Assembly: GCA_031772625.1 (NCBI GenBank) | Contig: CM062818.1 | Span: 1,684,495,127 to 1,684,559,126, forward strand | DNA: 64,000 bases | Direction of reading: 5' to 3' | From: Pinus tabuliformis | Taxonomy: Eukaryota; Streptophyta; Pinopsida; Pinales; Pinaceae | Part shown: positions 22,182 to 33,099 of the stretch, in pieces | Position numbering within the stretch: position 1 is the first letter of the stretch | Layout: each line of letters opens with the position of its first letter | Made by a program: the position numbers and the translations under genes | The notes under the pieces: generated by a model | Told to the model about the DNA's origin: nothing | Seen by the model: the letters and a program-made list of their open reading frames with translations, nothing else | Databases searched by the model: none

Positions 22182-24233
22182 CTAATATATCTAGGGGCAT
22201 TCTAAGGATTATTGGCAAGTAGGTTGTGTGTGTTGATGGGTACCATCGAGTCTGATGGCTCAGCATTGATCATTAATGGCTAATTCTTCTCCTTTATCAT
22301 CAAACTTCTTATTTCTGCTGCCTTTAACTCTTCATGGTTCATCCATGAGGCCATGGTCATTAGTTGCAGGTCCCCTATCCTAGCATTAGGGTCCCACACA
22401 TTCATGTCTATGAGGGCCATGTTATGCAAGTAGAATTCTACCATATTTTCCTTATCTTCTGATGTGCTTTGGTCACACAAGTCCATAAACTACCTGTAAT
22501 CTTGGAAAGGCATTATGCCTCTTTGTGCCAAAGTATTTATCTGAAATTGTAGCCATTGGTCCTTGAGATATAGGCCATAGGATTTTGCTAGTGTCCTACA
22601 TCGCAATGCCTCCATGGACCAGCTGGCCATGCATGCTAGTTGGGTCTCTTTCTCTTGCAACTATCTTCTTAGAAATTCATTTTCAGTTTCAAGGTGACTT
22701 CTTGTGATTGCTTCTTTGTGTCTAATATCACTTAACTCTCTACCCATTTCTCTAAATCTGCTCTCCATATGGCCAATATCCTCAAATCCTTTGGATTTTG
22801 CTATTTGTATCCACCTATGGGTCCTTATTCTTTCTTTCTCTAATTCAATGAGTAATGGAATTGAAATTTTTTGTGGAATTATTCTTCCCCCTCAAGAATA
22901 TTGTAGTAGGAGCCAAGAGTAGGTTAGGGATTAGGTTCTTGTAGCTCTATTTCTTCCTCCTTTATTTATTGCTATCCTTCCATCATTTTCTCAAGCTTTT
23001 GGGTCTCCTGTAGTTCTGACAATGTCTCCTATAGAACTGTCTATGCCTCCTGTAGGATTGTTTTTGGGTCTTGTAGTTCTACCTTTTCTTTCCATGTTGG
23101 AGATATAGGAGTCCCCCTTTCATATGTGACAGGTGATTTGGAAGGGGATTCTTTTCCTAGGGCAGAGAGTGAATCTTCAATTATAATTGGCACTTTTGAA
23201 GAAGGCTAAGGTTTCCTTGTTTTGATCCTTGTGCTCTTCCCAACCCTGAAATACATTGAGGTCTGCCTTTTCCTATTCTGTTTTGGCTTAATTGGTGTGT
23301 TGAGGGTAGTGAGAGCAGCTGCTACCTCTCTTTCTAGAGTCTCATGGGACACTTCTGTCTTCTCTTCCCCTTTTTCTCCTCCTTCTGTCTTTGTTTGCTC
23401 TTTTTCTTCAATTTTCTCCTCCTCTATTGTGGTTTCTTCCTTCTTCCCTTCCTATTATTCTAAATCACTAGTTGCTTCACCTTCTCCCCCTTGTTGCTCT
23501 TCCTCCTCACTGCCAATATGATTGATATCATAGGTCAGGGTCTTTATGTCATCTTCAGCTGTCATGTTTCAGATGATTTCCCATGCTATTGGGAGTGTAA
23601 ATGTATGGAGGGTTCTTCCACTAAAATTTTGATTAACCCATGGTGAGCTAGTTGCTCTAGATTTCCTAATTTTATTTTAGTACTGGATTCAATGAGGGAC
23701 TGTAGAAGGAAGTAGGGGTTTCTGAGCTTTAGAGTGGCTGAAGTGTCCATGCCATACCTTAATCCATGAGGGATTCTAAAGTGGTAACCATAGACAATGT
23801 TGTACCTCCCCTCATAGGAAATATACTTGATTATCTGGTAGCTAACCTCATCCCAAGGATATGGTATGCTAGCCCTTCTTATGCCATTTTTGTCTTCTAC
23901 AGGGGTTTCATTGTTTTGGAAGAAATTTTTCTTGGTAGCCTGGCCAATTGTTTTTTCATCCTTACTCCAAGGAAACTCAAGAGGAATGGTAGTGAACATA
24001 TTGATAAATTCACGGGTTATATCCATAAAAATTCCTCTAAAGGTGACAATGGAATGTGTTCTGTTGTGAGGGACCAAAGAATGGGAAAATTCTTGAGAAA
24101 TTTCCTCGTCAAACCATCAGAATTTGTCAAGAAAGTTCATCCAATTTGCTTTGGTGAATATGTTCACTACTTGGGGATGTGCATGGAGCTTGGAGGAGTT
24201 GGTGGGCTCCTTCCTCATAAAACCTCCTGTCAT
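22182..24233 (-). pseudogene. Element A third ORF after pol (N-terminal domain, charged linker, coiled coil)
   Basis: From an ATG at 24233 the minus strand encodes a protein that aligns with the third ORF of element C. Shared pieces are the start region (KANWMNFLDKF here, KKARWLRFIQKF there), a VTFRGIFMDITREFINMF segment, NPYFLLQSLIESS and HGLIKILVEE. The longest open piece is 24077-23586; elsewhere stops interrupt it. A basic and glutamate-rich linker follows, then a helical stretch (ESRFREMGRELSDIRHKE) and a Trp/Asn-rich tail near 22500-22280. No signal peptide or membrane segment is visible, so it is not an obvious envelope protein. It may be a distant member of the putative plant transposon protein family (Transposase_32); that is inference. 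Confidence 0.6.
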
Positions 24234-26051
24234 TTTGTTTATGCTTCCTCAAGAAACCAAATGTGGAGATGGAGACCACAATTTTTGAAGAAAAATAGAG
24301 AAACGGAGAGACTGTGTTTTCTTTAAGAAATAAGCAGAAATTCTTTTATGTATTTCCTCCACATAAAGGATTTATTTCCTCCTCAAAATTAAACCATTGC
24401 TTGCATATTTTGCTATTTAATGGGGGTATGCATAGAACCTACCTCCTCAACTTGAGAATTGTGCTAAAACCCATGTTTTCTCCCTTGAAAGCAACTCATT
24501 GGCGCCCCTGTAGAACACTGTTGTCCCTCTTGTAGAATTCCTGTAGGTTCTCCTGTAGACCCTGTAAGTGCTCTTGTAAAAAATGCCGAGAGAAGGAATA
24601 TGGGAGAGATTAATGAAGAGCGATGGTTACAAGGCTGTGGAGGCATGAGGAAATTGTAGGAGCGGAGTTTTGAGGAGAGAATGAAGGAAAAGTTAGTGAG
24701 AGTGCTCGGGGAGTACTTATTGCTTTTTATGGATATTTTCGGTGATGGAGGGTGAGATGGCCAAGTGTACATTGGCCATATTCAGACCATTGGTCCCCAC
24801 CTCCCTTGTCATCATGGCCCTATCTTCATAATCATCCCTCATGATTTCATCAGAGTTCACACTTCCTCTACTCCCTGTCACTGACATCTTTCTTGAGTTT
24901 ACTGTGCGCATGTGTGGGTGATATCTTCAGATGAGTGGATTAAACTAGATGAAGGTGGCCAAGTTAACTGGCCACCTTTCCCTCATTTAACCTCAACCAT
25001 CTGATTGTTGTTGCATGCCTTCTAATTACACAAATGCAAACAAAGGAGCGGGTTAGTTGCTTACCTGAGATCTGAATGCACTTGCTATGAGGTGTTGTAG
25101 CTCTCTCTCTCTCTATTGCATGCCTTTGTTTCCTTTGATGCATGTTGTCTACTTGCTAATGTGTGGCCATGCTTTGTGAAAGTTCCTCTCTGTTTGGATC
25201 TGATCTTCAGGTGTCTTCTTCAACCTTCATATTTTCACCCTCTTGCTATTGATGTTGGATTTTAATGGGATCAGTTGCTACAGGAATTTCTACAGGAGCT
25301 CCTGTAGCTGCTTCTCCCTTCGAAACTTTAGCTTCTTTCTGTTCTTGGATCTATGAGGATGATGCCAGAGATCTAGATATAGATGGAGAGGTAATAGGTA
25401 GGATTTAGGTGAGGTGGATGGTGTTGTTTCCTTTCTTATTTTTTTGTTCTTTTTTCTTTTCCCTAAACAAACTGTTTTTTCTGTGTTTTTCTTGGGCAGG
25501 AAGAAGAATGATGCTTGGGATGTGATGTAGGCTTGGAAATGATGGCAAGGAGGTTTGAAGACTATAGAAGGATTTATATATCTTTTATGAAGCTTCCTTG
25601 TCCCTCAAACTGCCTTTCATATCCATTTCTGGCTATCTATAATTCCTACAGGAGCCTCCTGTAGAAAACACAGTTTTTGAAAAAGAAGCAAAGTGAGGTG
25701 AAAAGAATGCCAAGAATGATAGAGAGAGGTGTGGGAAGGTAGCATAGGTGTTGGTATTGATTTCAAGGCTCCCTTGGCACCTTTTGTTGCTTCCTGTAGT
25801 GCTCTTGCAAACCTGCAATGCAGCTGGAAATTCATTTTTTTCTTCTTTTTTTCCTTTATTTTTGAAAATAGCTGGGGCACCTCAGGGAGGTTTTCACCCT
25901 AATTTCCTGCCTTGGGCACTTCCAAGGGAGGTTTTCACCCAGGGGTCTTATTTTCTCTCTTCTCTTTTTTGACATCACTGGGTTGCCTTAGAACAGGTTT
26001 TCAACCCAACGATGGGACTCAAGCGCCTCAGGGAGGTTTTCACTTGAGTCC
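24234..26051 (-). other. Element A spacer between pol and third ORF, motif-rich
   Basis: No gene. It contains repeated CTACAGGAG/CTCCTGTAG words, including the perfect palindrome CTACAGGAGCTCCTGTAG (25290-25307) and CTACAGGAG-C-CTCCTGTAG (25646-25664), plus GGGAGGTTTTCACCC repeats (25885-25899, 25926-25940, and partly near 25995 and 26031). Confidence 0.6.
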
Positions 26052-26080
26052 TTATTTTTTTATTTTTTTTTTCTTTTTCT
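26052..26080 (-). other. A-rich tract just after the pol stop of element A
   Basis: A 29-base stretch that is almost all A on the minus strand, directly downstream of the pol stop codon (26083-26081). Element C has a 26-base A run in the same place (43378-43403). Confidence 0.6.
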
Positions 26081-27520
26081 TCAGTGAGTGGGTGAAGTGG
26101 AGGCTAAGACATGGTCCACTACCATCAATGTCTTATTCAAATCTTCAATGAACTCTCGCTTGGAGAGGGGTTTCTTGTAGACTTTCAACCGATGTCCATT
26201 GACAAGCATGGGGATGGCTTCGTCATCAATGGTTCTGACTAGATATGAACCATTATCATTGCATTTCTCCACAGTGTAGGGTCCTAGCTATATTGTCCTT
26301 GGCTTTCCCTTGAAATATTTGTATTTTGAATAATAGAATAGTGCCTAATCTCCCTATTGGAATTTCTTCTCCTTGATGTTTTTTTCATGCCATATCTTTC
26401 TCTGGAGATGAACTACCTCTATATGGAGAAGGGCTTACATTATGTGTTCATCCAATCCATTGAGCTGGAGTAATATTTCTTTTTGTGCATGGATAAGGTC
26501 TAGGTCCAGCTGAGCTACCATCCTCAGGGTATTGAATTCAAATTCTATTGACAACAAATCCTTCTTCCCACAGACCAGCTCATAGGGTGTGAACCCTGTA
26601 GTGGTCTTCCATGTTGTATTATAGGCCGAGTGGCCTCAACTAATATGTCCACACAGTCTTTCCTATTGCTGCTCACTACCTTTGTCAGGATCCCTTCCAA
26701 TGCTCTGTTAGTGACCTCCACTTGCCCATTGGTTTGTGGATGGTAAGGAGTGGAAGACCTGTGCTTGATTCTATGATGTGTGAGAAGGTCTTCAATCAAA
26801 TTGGAAGTGAACTAGCTGCCTTGATCTATGATCAACTCCCTTGGATACCTGAACGTGTAAAATATGTTCTCTCTAAAAAATTCAGCTACTTTTTGCTCTA
26901 TCATTGCTTTGATTGCTTTTGTCTCTACCCACTTTGTCAAGTAATCGGTGCACACAATGATGTATTGTTTCTGCTTTGAAGGAGGGCTAATAGGCCCCAC
27001 AAAGTCCATGCCCCACTTTTTAAATGGCTCAAAGGTAACTTGAGGTTGCATGGGCATTTCATCTTTTGGAGTAGGTTTCCCCAACCTTTGAAACTGATCA
27101 CACTGGTTGGTATATCTCCTCACATCCTAATGAAGAGCCAACCAATAGTAGCCTTCTTACAGTATCTTGAAGGTAGTTCCTTTTTCTGCAAAATGACCGC
27201 CACAAGGCCTGTCATGACAGGTCAAGAGGATGTCAAAGACCTCCTCCTCCCTGACACATCTTCTCAAGATTTGATCTGGGCCAATTTTGAAGAGATTTCC
27301 CCCAATCGATATGAAAGGGGCACTTTTCCTTACTATCTTGCTCTTCTCTTGTGGGGAAAAGTGTGGTGGGAACTATGTTGAAACCTAGTAGTTTTCTATA
27401 TCAAGAAACCACGAAGAGAGTACTGAGATAGCAAACAAGTGTTCATCTAGAATTTGATCATCCTCCATTCCTTCTTCACCTACAGGAAATTTTACTCTAG
27501 ACAAAAAGTCAACGACAACA
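26081..27520 (-). pseudogene. pol: Element A integrase, broken
   Basis: The minus strand keeps, in order, a zinc-binding region near 27220-27110 (CHDRPCGGHF, then CDQFQRLGK with the second Cys lost), the catalytic core start WGMDFVGPI (27123-26812 frame), IIDQGS with the second Asp, NGQVEVTNRALEG with the Glu (26799-26545 frame), and the C-terminal module ending VNGHRLKVYKKPLSK (26272-26081). All three catalytic acids are recognisable, but stops and frame changes at about 27130, 26810, 26600 and 26300 prevent translation as one protein. Confidence 0.8.
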
Positions 27521-28990
27521 TTTTCTTTACCAGGCTTATTAACATTGGTCAAATCAAACTGCTACAGTAAAAGCAACCATCCAATAGTGTGAGAATTTAC
27601 ATCTAGTTTGTTCATTAAATATCTAATTACAGCATGATTAGTGTGCACAAAGGTTTGATAGTCTGTGATATAATGTCTGAATTTGTTTAAGGAATGCACG
27701 ATGGCTAAGAGCTCCTTCTCGGTCACAGTATAGTTTAACTCTACCTTTGACACGTTTTTGCTTATAAAGTATATGGCATAAAGCAAATTTCCATCAATTT
27801 GTCCCAAGATTACTCCTATTTCTTTGTTCAAGGCATCTGTGTGAATGTGGAAAGGTAGGGCCCAGTTTGGGCCTCTCAAAATTGGGGTAGTCACGAGTTT
27901 GCTCTTCAAGGTATCTAGGGCTTCTTGACAGTTTTCCGACCATAAAAGATCGAAATCTTTACCTAAAAGGCCAAACAACAGAGAGGCTAGCTTGTTGAAA
28001 TCTTTAATGTTTCAATGATAATACCCAACTAAGCCTAGGAAACTTCTGACATCTCTCACATTTTGAGGAGGTGGGACCCTTTGGATGATGGAAATTTTTT
28101 TGGGGTCCACCTGTAGTCCTTGTTGAGATATTGCATGACCTAACACGGTCCCTTCAATGATAAAAAATTCACATTTTTCCGGACTAAGGGACTGGTTCAT
28201 CTCAATACAATTCTCTAGAACTTTTCCTAGATTAGATAAGGCTTCCTGAAAGTCTGAGCCAAAAGGAGTAAATTCATCCATATATATCTCTACTGCATCA
28301 TGAACTAATTCAGAAAATATACTCAGTATCGCTCTTTGGAAAGTGGCTGGAGTGTTACAGAAACCAAAAGGAAGGACCCAGTATGCAAAGGTACCCCAAG
28401 GACAAGTCAAAGTGGACATATCCCTGTTATTTATGGTCATGTTCCCAACTCGATAACTGATGTAGGCATCAACAGTAGCCAACCAGGGTCTTCCTAGAAT
28501 GAGAGGATACCCTCTGAGCTTTGCCTTTAGCTAGAAAACTAAGAAATCAGCAGGGTACTCCAAAGAATTAATGGAGACCATCACATCTTCCACAAACCCC
28601 TCAGGGGTCACAGTGGAGAGGTCTACTAACTGTAGCATGGTTGTGGTCTTCCTTAAGGAACCTTGGAGGTTGAGTTTGAGCATTGTGTCCTTTGTCATCA
28701 CTTTAATGGAAACTCGTAGATCAATCACGATCATGGTGTCATTAATGTGTACATCAACTACTAGGCTTCTAGGGTCTAGATATTTTTGATAGATTACCTG
28801 CCCCAAAATTAGATTGGACAGCTACCCTTTGACATTGATGGTTGGGGAATCTTTCTTGCGCTTTCCTAGATGCCTAAAGAACTTCTCTTTGATCAACCTA
28901 TTGTAGATAGGCACATCTTTGATGGCTTGGAGAACTGGTATCTTCACACATAAATGTTTAAATTCCCCCAGGAGTTCAGTTTCTTATGCG
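27521..28990 (-). pseudogene. pol: Element A protease, RT (5' half missing) and RNase H
   Basis: Protease is recognisable in 28806-28531, but the active site reads IDLRVS where element C has IDLGAA. The reading then passes from a protease-end segment (RPWLATVDAYISYRVGN) straight to TCPWGTFAYWVLPFGFCN in the middle of RT, so the linker and RT fingers (about 200 residues compared with element C) are gone. The catalytic box reads IYMDEF instead of YMDDF. RNase H (27978-27562) keeps FHIHTDALN, ELNYTVTEKELLAIVHS and VHTNHAV, the last with His-Asp changed. Inactive. Confidence 0.8.
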
Positions 28991-30681
28991 GTAGGTTGAA
29001 CTATCACAGATAGTCTTTCAAGAAAGTGTGGAATTACTTTAGGTTCACTTTCCTCTTTATCTTCCTCAACCTCCCTAGGCGGAGGCTGACTTTCTAGGAG
29101 AACTTTCCCAGATAGTAAGTTAATTTCCTGAATCTCCACAGCATAATTTGGGCATAATGGTTCCCCACTATACACTCATTGAGCTTGTCTGTTGTTCGGG
29201 TTCGGATTCGGCTGGGTAGGCATTTGGGGTTGCTTTGGTGGAGGAGGAGGTAATAATTGTGGTTGAGAAGGTGGTGGAGGAAAAAGAGCAGGAAGAGAGT
29301 TGTATTGGGGACTCCACCCCCGATGAGGTGCATTCTACTGAGGTGGTGGATGAGCATAGGATTGAAATGAATGGTTGGCTAGTTCGGCATGATATTGAGA
29401 TGTGAAGGACCAAGGAGGAGGCGTGAACCAAGAAGGATGAGTGGGGGGACCCCAAGAAGGTACAAAAGTGACTTGGTTGGGGTTGTATTATTCCTAGGAT
29501 GTCCCTTGCATCCCCTGCTAGTATTATCTAGGTCCATGGGGCATTCTTTGGTTTATGTAATAGAGTTGTTCAGTGACTCCCTCATCCCCTTGATATATAG
29601 CTTTAAGTCCGGGCAAGGAAGGGCACTTATATGTAGAATCATTTTCTTCACAAATTGAACAAACCTCTATAGAGTTAAATGGGAATTCATTCTTAGGATG
29701 CCTCCTGGTGCATCTAGGGAAAAATATGGCCAAAACCCTCTCTGCTTCCCCATGTTTCCTTTTGATATGCAAGGTATCCATTTGCATGGAAAGAGTCTGC
29801 AGCATCTCACTCTTGAATTATTCCAGCATATTTCCAATTTATCCTTTAATGGATGAGTTAGAGGAAGAGGTACTGGCTATGGGTTGACTCCCCCTACCTT
29901 TCCTTTTGGCTGCTCTAGAATGGTTTCTAAAAACAATCTTTATGTCTTCATAGGATAGTTGGTAGATGTCTCCCCTAGCCAGTAGATGGAGGATGTCTAA
30001 ACGATCTTCCCGAATTCCCCTGAGAAAGACCATCTTCAAAGACTCAGGGTCGAGTGTACACCCGACCCTTTTGTAACTGAGCTGGAACCTCTGCTCATAG
30101 TCTTCCAGGGACTCATCATTTCCTATGGTCATTCAGAAAATTTATTATTTAGTATCTTTTGAACTATGATAGTCTTGATACTTGTTGTTAAAGGCTTGCT
30201 ACATCTAAGCCCACGTTGTGATACTATTGCCAAGTAATCCCATGAATGTGTACAATGCTACATCCTTGAGAGTATAAGGGAACAATTTCAACTTTTGCTC
30301 ATCTTCTGCATAGTCATAGGTTCAACAGATAACAAAAAACTCAAACAAGAAGGTGTCAGGATATTCTATAGTCAGACCATGGAAATGAGGTAGGATGGAA
30401 GGGCTTATATTCTTCATTTTGGTGTCCCCATTGGAATCGTGAATGGGAAAGGTACCTTCTATTCTCTCTCCATTCCCCCTAGCATTTTTGTGTTCAGCCA
30501 CTGGCTCCAAAGGAATGTTTTCTTCTTCTACTTCCCCTATAGGTTCTTCAAATATGTCTGGCTATTCACCTAAGGGTTCTTCTTGATTACAGTCACCGAG
30601 GAAGAGAGAAGGTTGACTGTGTGCAACAGTGGGGGTGTTAGGAAATTTTTTTCTTGAATTATATCTATTCCTATGGGGCAT
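28991..30681 (-). pseudogene. gag: Element A gag, broken
   Basis: It starts at ATG 30681 (MPHRNRYNSR). The capsid segment ISPSILPHFHGL is followed by KLKLFPYTLKDVAL and MGLLGNSITTWA, then YEQRFQLSYKRVGC, aligning with gag of elements B and C. Two zinc-knuckle remnants are seen: FPRCTRRHPKNEF, in which both outer Cys are Phe, and CSICEENDSTYKC, in which His is Asp. A proline- and glutamine-rich tail follows (PPPPSQPQLLPPPPP). At least eight stops interrupt it. Confidence 0.75.
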
Positions 30682-31022
30682 GAAAGGAAATATTTTTGGT
30701 TGGTTTTTGTTTCTTTTTCCCCACACCGATAGTACCTACAAAATTGAAATTGATTGAACAAAAAAAATTGCAACTAACTGAAATGAACTTGCTGAAATGA
30801 AATTGTAGAATTGAAAAGGAAAGAAAAAGAAATGCAAAACTAAAAGAATGGAAATGAGTAATCTACTTTGCTGAAATGGAAATTGAAAAATTGAACAGGA
30901 AAGCAAGGAAATGCAGAATTGAAAGAAAGGAAATGACTATTATACTATTGCTGAATAAACTATTAGTAGAATGTTGCAATAGAAAATAGAAGAAAGCAGT
31001 AATCACAAAATACTCTGACGCT
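30682..31022 (-). other. Element A leader
   Basis: AT-rich stretch between primer site and gag, with no frame. Confidence 0.6.
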
Positions 31023-31040
31023 TTCCCGGCAACTGCACCA
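31023..31040 (-). promoter_or_regulatory. Primer-binding site of element A, tRNA-Asp type
   Basis: The minus strand reads TGGTGCAGTTGCCGGGAA, a variant of the tRNA-Asp-complementary TGGCGCCGTTGCCGGGGA typical of Athila-like elements. Confidence 0.75.
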
Positions 31041-31047
31041 AAAAAAG

Positions 31048-31194
31048 TGGTGAGCACCTGTATTGTAGCAATAATGTTGCAACTCCTAGGCTACCTAATT
31101 TACTCTTATCAACCCGGTAGTTTGTAACAAACTTGGAAACGATGGTGTTGTATGCACAAGTACTAGTTCCTATTGCAGCTTGTCACTTGGTCAG
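31048..31194 (-). repeat. Element A 5' LTR, inner end only
   Basis: About 147 bases matching 3608-3754. On the minus strand it ends CTCACCA seven bases before the primer site. It is cut at 31194 by the LTR of element B; the probable target site of B is gtcag (31190-31194). Confidence 0.6.
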
Positions 31195-32902
31195 TATTGA
31201 GCATTGGAAAAGGTATGTATTTAACATCTATTTATTTATCTTTTCCTTTAAATCATAACTTCTTTACATCCTAAGATGGTAATATGTTAAAGGGTGATGA
31301 TACAATTAAGGAGATTTGTGATTGATGTAAAATGATTAATTATTGTCTTTTTCTATGCAGAAAGTGAAGAAAATGGAAAATCACTATTCTGGAGGAAAAG
31401 AAAAAGCAGAACCAACTGCTATCCCTTTGACAAGAAACCGCATCAAGATGACAAGATCAAGATCAGAGTGCATGGACCAGGAAAAGGAAGAAGAAATGCG
31501 GTATCAGCGCAAGAGGACAAAATGATAACTGAAGATTAAAGATATGGTGAATCCCTCATGATACTTTGATCTTGAGGGATCGCTGCCTCAAGACTTATCT
31601 ATATTTTTGATATTTATGCCTGGCCATTATAAAAAGGGACAATACTGCTAGCCCAACAGGTAGATATTATTGTTGATTTGTAGAGCTTACTGTTGTAATC
31701 TGAACTTTGATCATCGACTCTCTTTAAAGAGAGATAGTTGTAACTTTGCCTTTCTGATTAATATATAACTTCATTGTTGTTTCGTTATCTGATCCTAGAG
31801 TAACCGTAGCAGTGTGTCCCTGGTGGCTAAAGGCATGGCCCTAGTGGATCACTTGCTTCCTGTATCATTATTTTACGATTACATTCATGTGTGGTTTGAT
31901 TTCCTTTACTTGCTTTGTTAAGTAACCTTGTGTTCCTAAACATTTCATTGACTTGCTCTGTTATATCGAATTAGTAATTGGATAGCAAGATTATTATTTG
32001 CAACCAAAGATGTTATGCTATTCATTCTGAAATAATATCGCACTGTCTAATTCGAATATTGTTGTTCATTTACAGATTGATATTGCTGTTCATTTACAGA
32101 TTTATATTATTTTTCATTTACAGATTGGCATTGTTGTTCATTTAGCTACGGTTTACTTACAACTGTGATTGTTGTTCATTCGATTACTATTCCATTATCA
32201 TTGCAATTGTTGTTCCCTTATAACTATGGTTAATGCTCATTATGCTAAAATAAGATTACTGATTCAATTACTCTAGATTTGTTGTGTGTTTACACTTGAT
32301 TAAGTTTGTTGTTCAATTTCTGAAGATTTACTTAGGTTCATTGTTCCTTCCTTAGATTGTTGTTCAATCCCTTTATTAGTCAAAGATTGCTGTTCAATTC
32401 CTTTTGGTTAAGATTGCTGCTTAATTCATTCCTGTAGATTAAGATTTGTTGTTCGATCTTTTCAATAGATTAGTTGTTGTTCCTTTTCTGTTAATTGAAT
32501 TGTCATTTCAAGTATTTTCTTTGGTGTGAATAGAAAGATCTACAACTGTAGCGAACATTGACTACTGCTGTCTAGTTCTCAGATTGGAGATCTTGCCTTT
32601 GATTGATTTTCATTTACATCAGTTTATAGAGGAAAGAGTTATCATTACTGCATCCTTGACTGATGATTGCTGTATTTTCTTAAGTGAATGATTTAGTTAC
32701 AAAACAGTTACATTTCTTGCCATTACATTTAGAGTTTGTTTCCAGCATTTATTTACTTTTGTAAAGCACTATACTGCAAGCATTACTCTTGAACAAGTGA
32801 CCACCTCAGACTGAGTACACTCTTGAGATAAAAAATCATACCTGGATTGATAATTAATGTAGGGTAAATAGAGGTTAAAAAGACCCTTTTTACTGCTCAA
32901 CA
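31195..32902 (+). repeat. Element B 5' LTR
   Basis: 1,708 bases. The 3' end is CTCAACA, three bases before the primer site. The start is TATTGAG, one change from TGTTGAG, the exact inverse of the end. TATAAAAA at 31628-31635 is a likely promoter. Many imperfect GTTGTTCATT words lie between 32050 and 32470. Confidence 0.65.
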
Positions 32903-32905
32903 TTT

Positions 32906-32923
32906 TGGTGTCGTTGTTGGGGA
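32906..32923 (+). promoter_or_regulatory. Primer-binding site of element B, tRNA-Asp type
   Basis: TGGTGTCGTTGTTGGGGA after CA-ttt, the same arrangement as in element C. Confidence 0.75.
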
Positions 32924-33099
32924 AGAGTGTAGCCATTTGTTTCTTTTGAAAGGAGAGTAGTGTAAGTACCTGCTAGGAGAGAGTTGGGTTTTAAAAACAG
33001 AAGGTAAGAACCTGTGTATGGAGCATGTAACAACCCTACTACCCCGCCCACTTTCTTGCATATTTGTTGTTATTTTGGGTAGAAATAAGTATCTGATTT

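Larger units (their letters stand above)
3608..31194 (-). mobile_element. Element A: Athila-like Ty3/gypsy retrotransposon, decayed and interrupted
   Basis: On the minus strand the order is: LTR fragment (31194-31048), tRNA-Asp-type primer site (31040-31023), gag (from 30681), protease, RT, RNase H and integrase down to 26083, an A-rich tract, a spacer, a third ORF (24233 to about 18330, split by element E), an untranslated tail (split by array F), and an LTR copy at 3608. The LTR assignment rests on about 147 matching bases, 31048-31194 against 3608-3754. The 5' LTR copy stops exactly where the LTR of element B starts. Without F and E the element would be about 11.5 kb. Internal stops in every gene and a missing RT half show that it cannot move alone. 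Target duplication cannot be tested because the true 5' end lies beyond B. Confidence 0.6.

Noticed and set aside
23766-24326. 186-codon plus-strand frame in element A
   Set aside because: It is the antisense shadow of the third ORF, whose minus-strand reading aligns with element C.
31343-31525. 60-codon plus-strand frame rich in Lys and Glu
   Set aside because: It lies inside the LTR of element B upstream of its TATA box; no homologue in the sister LTR of element C.
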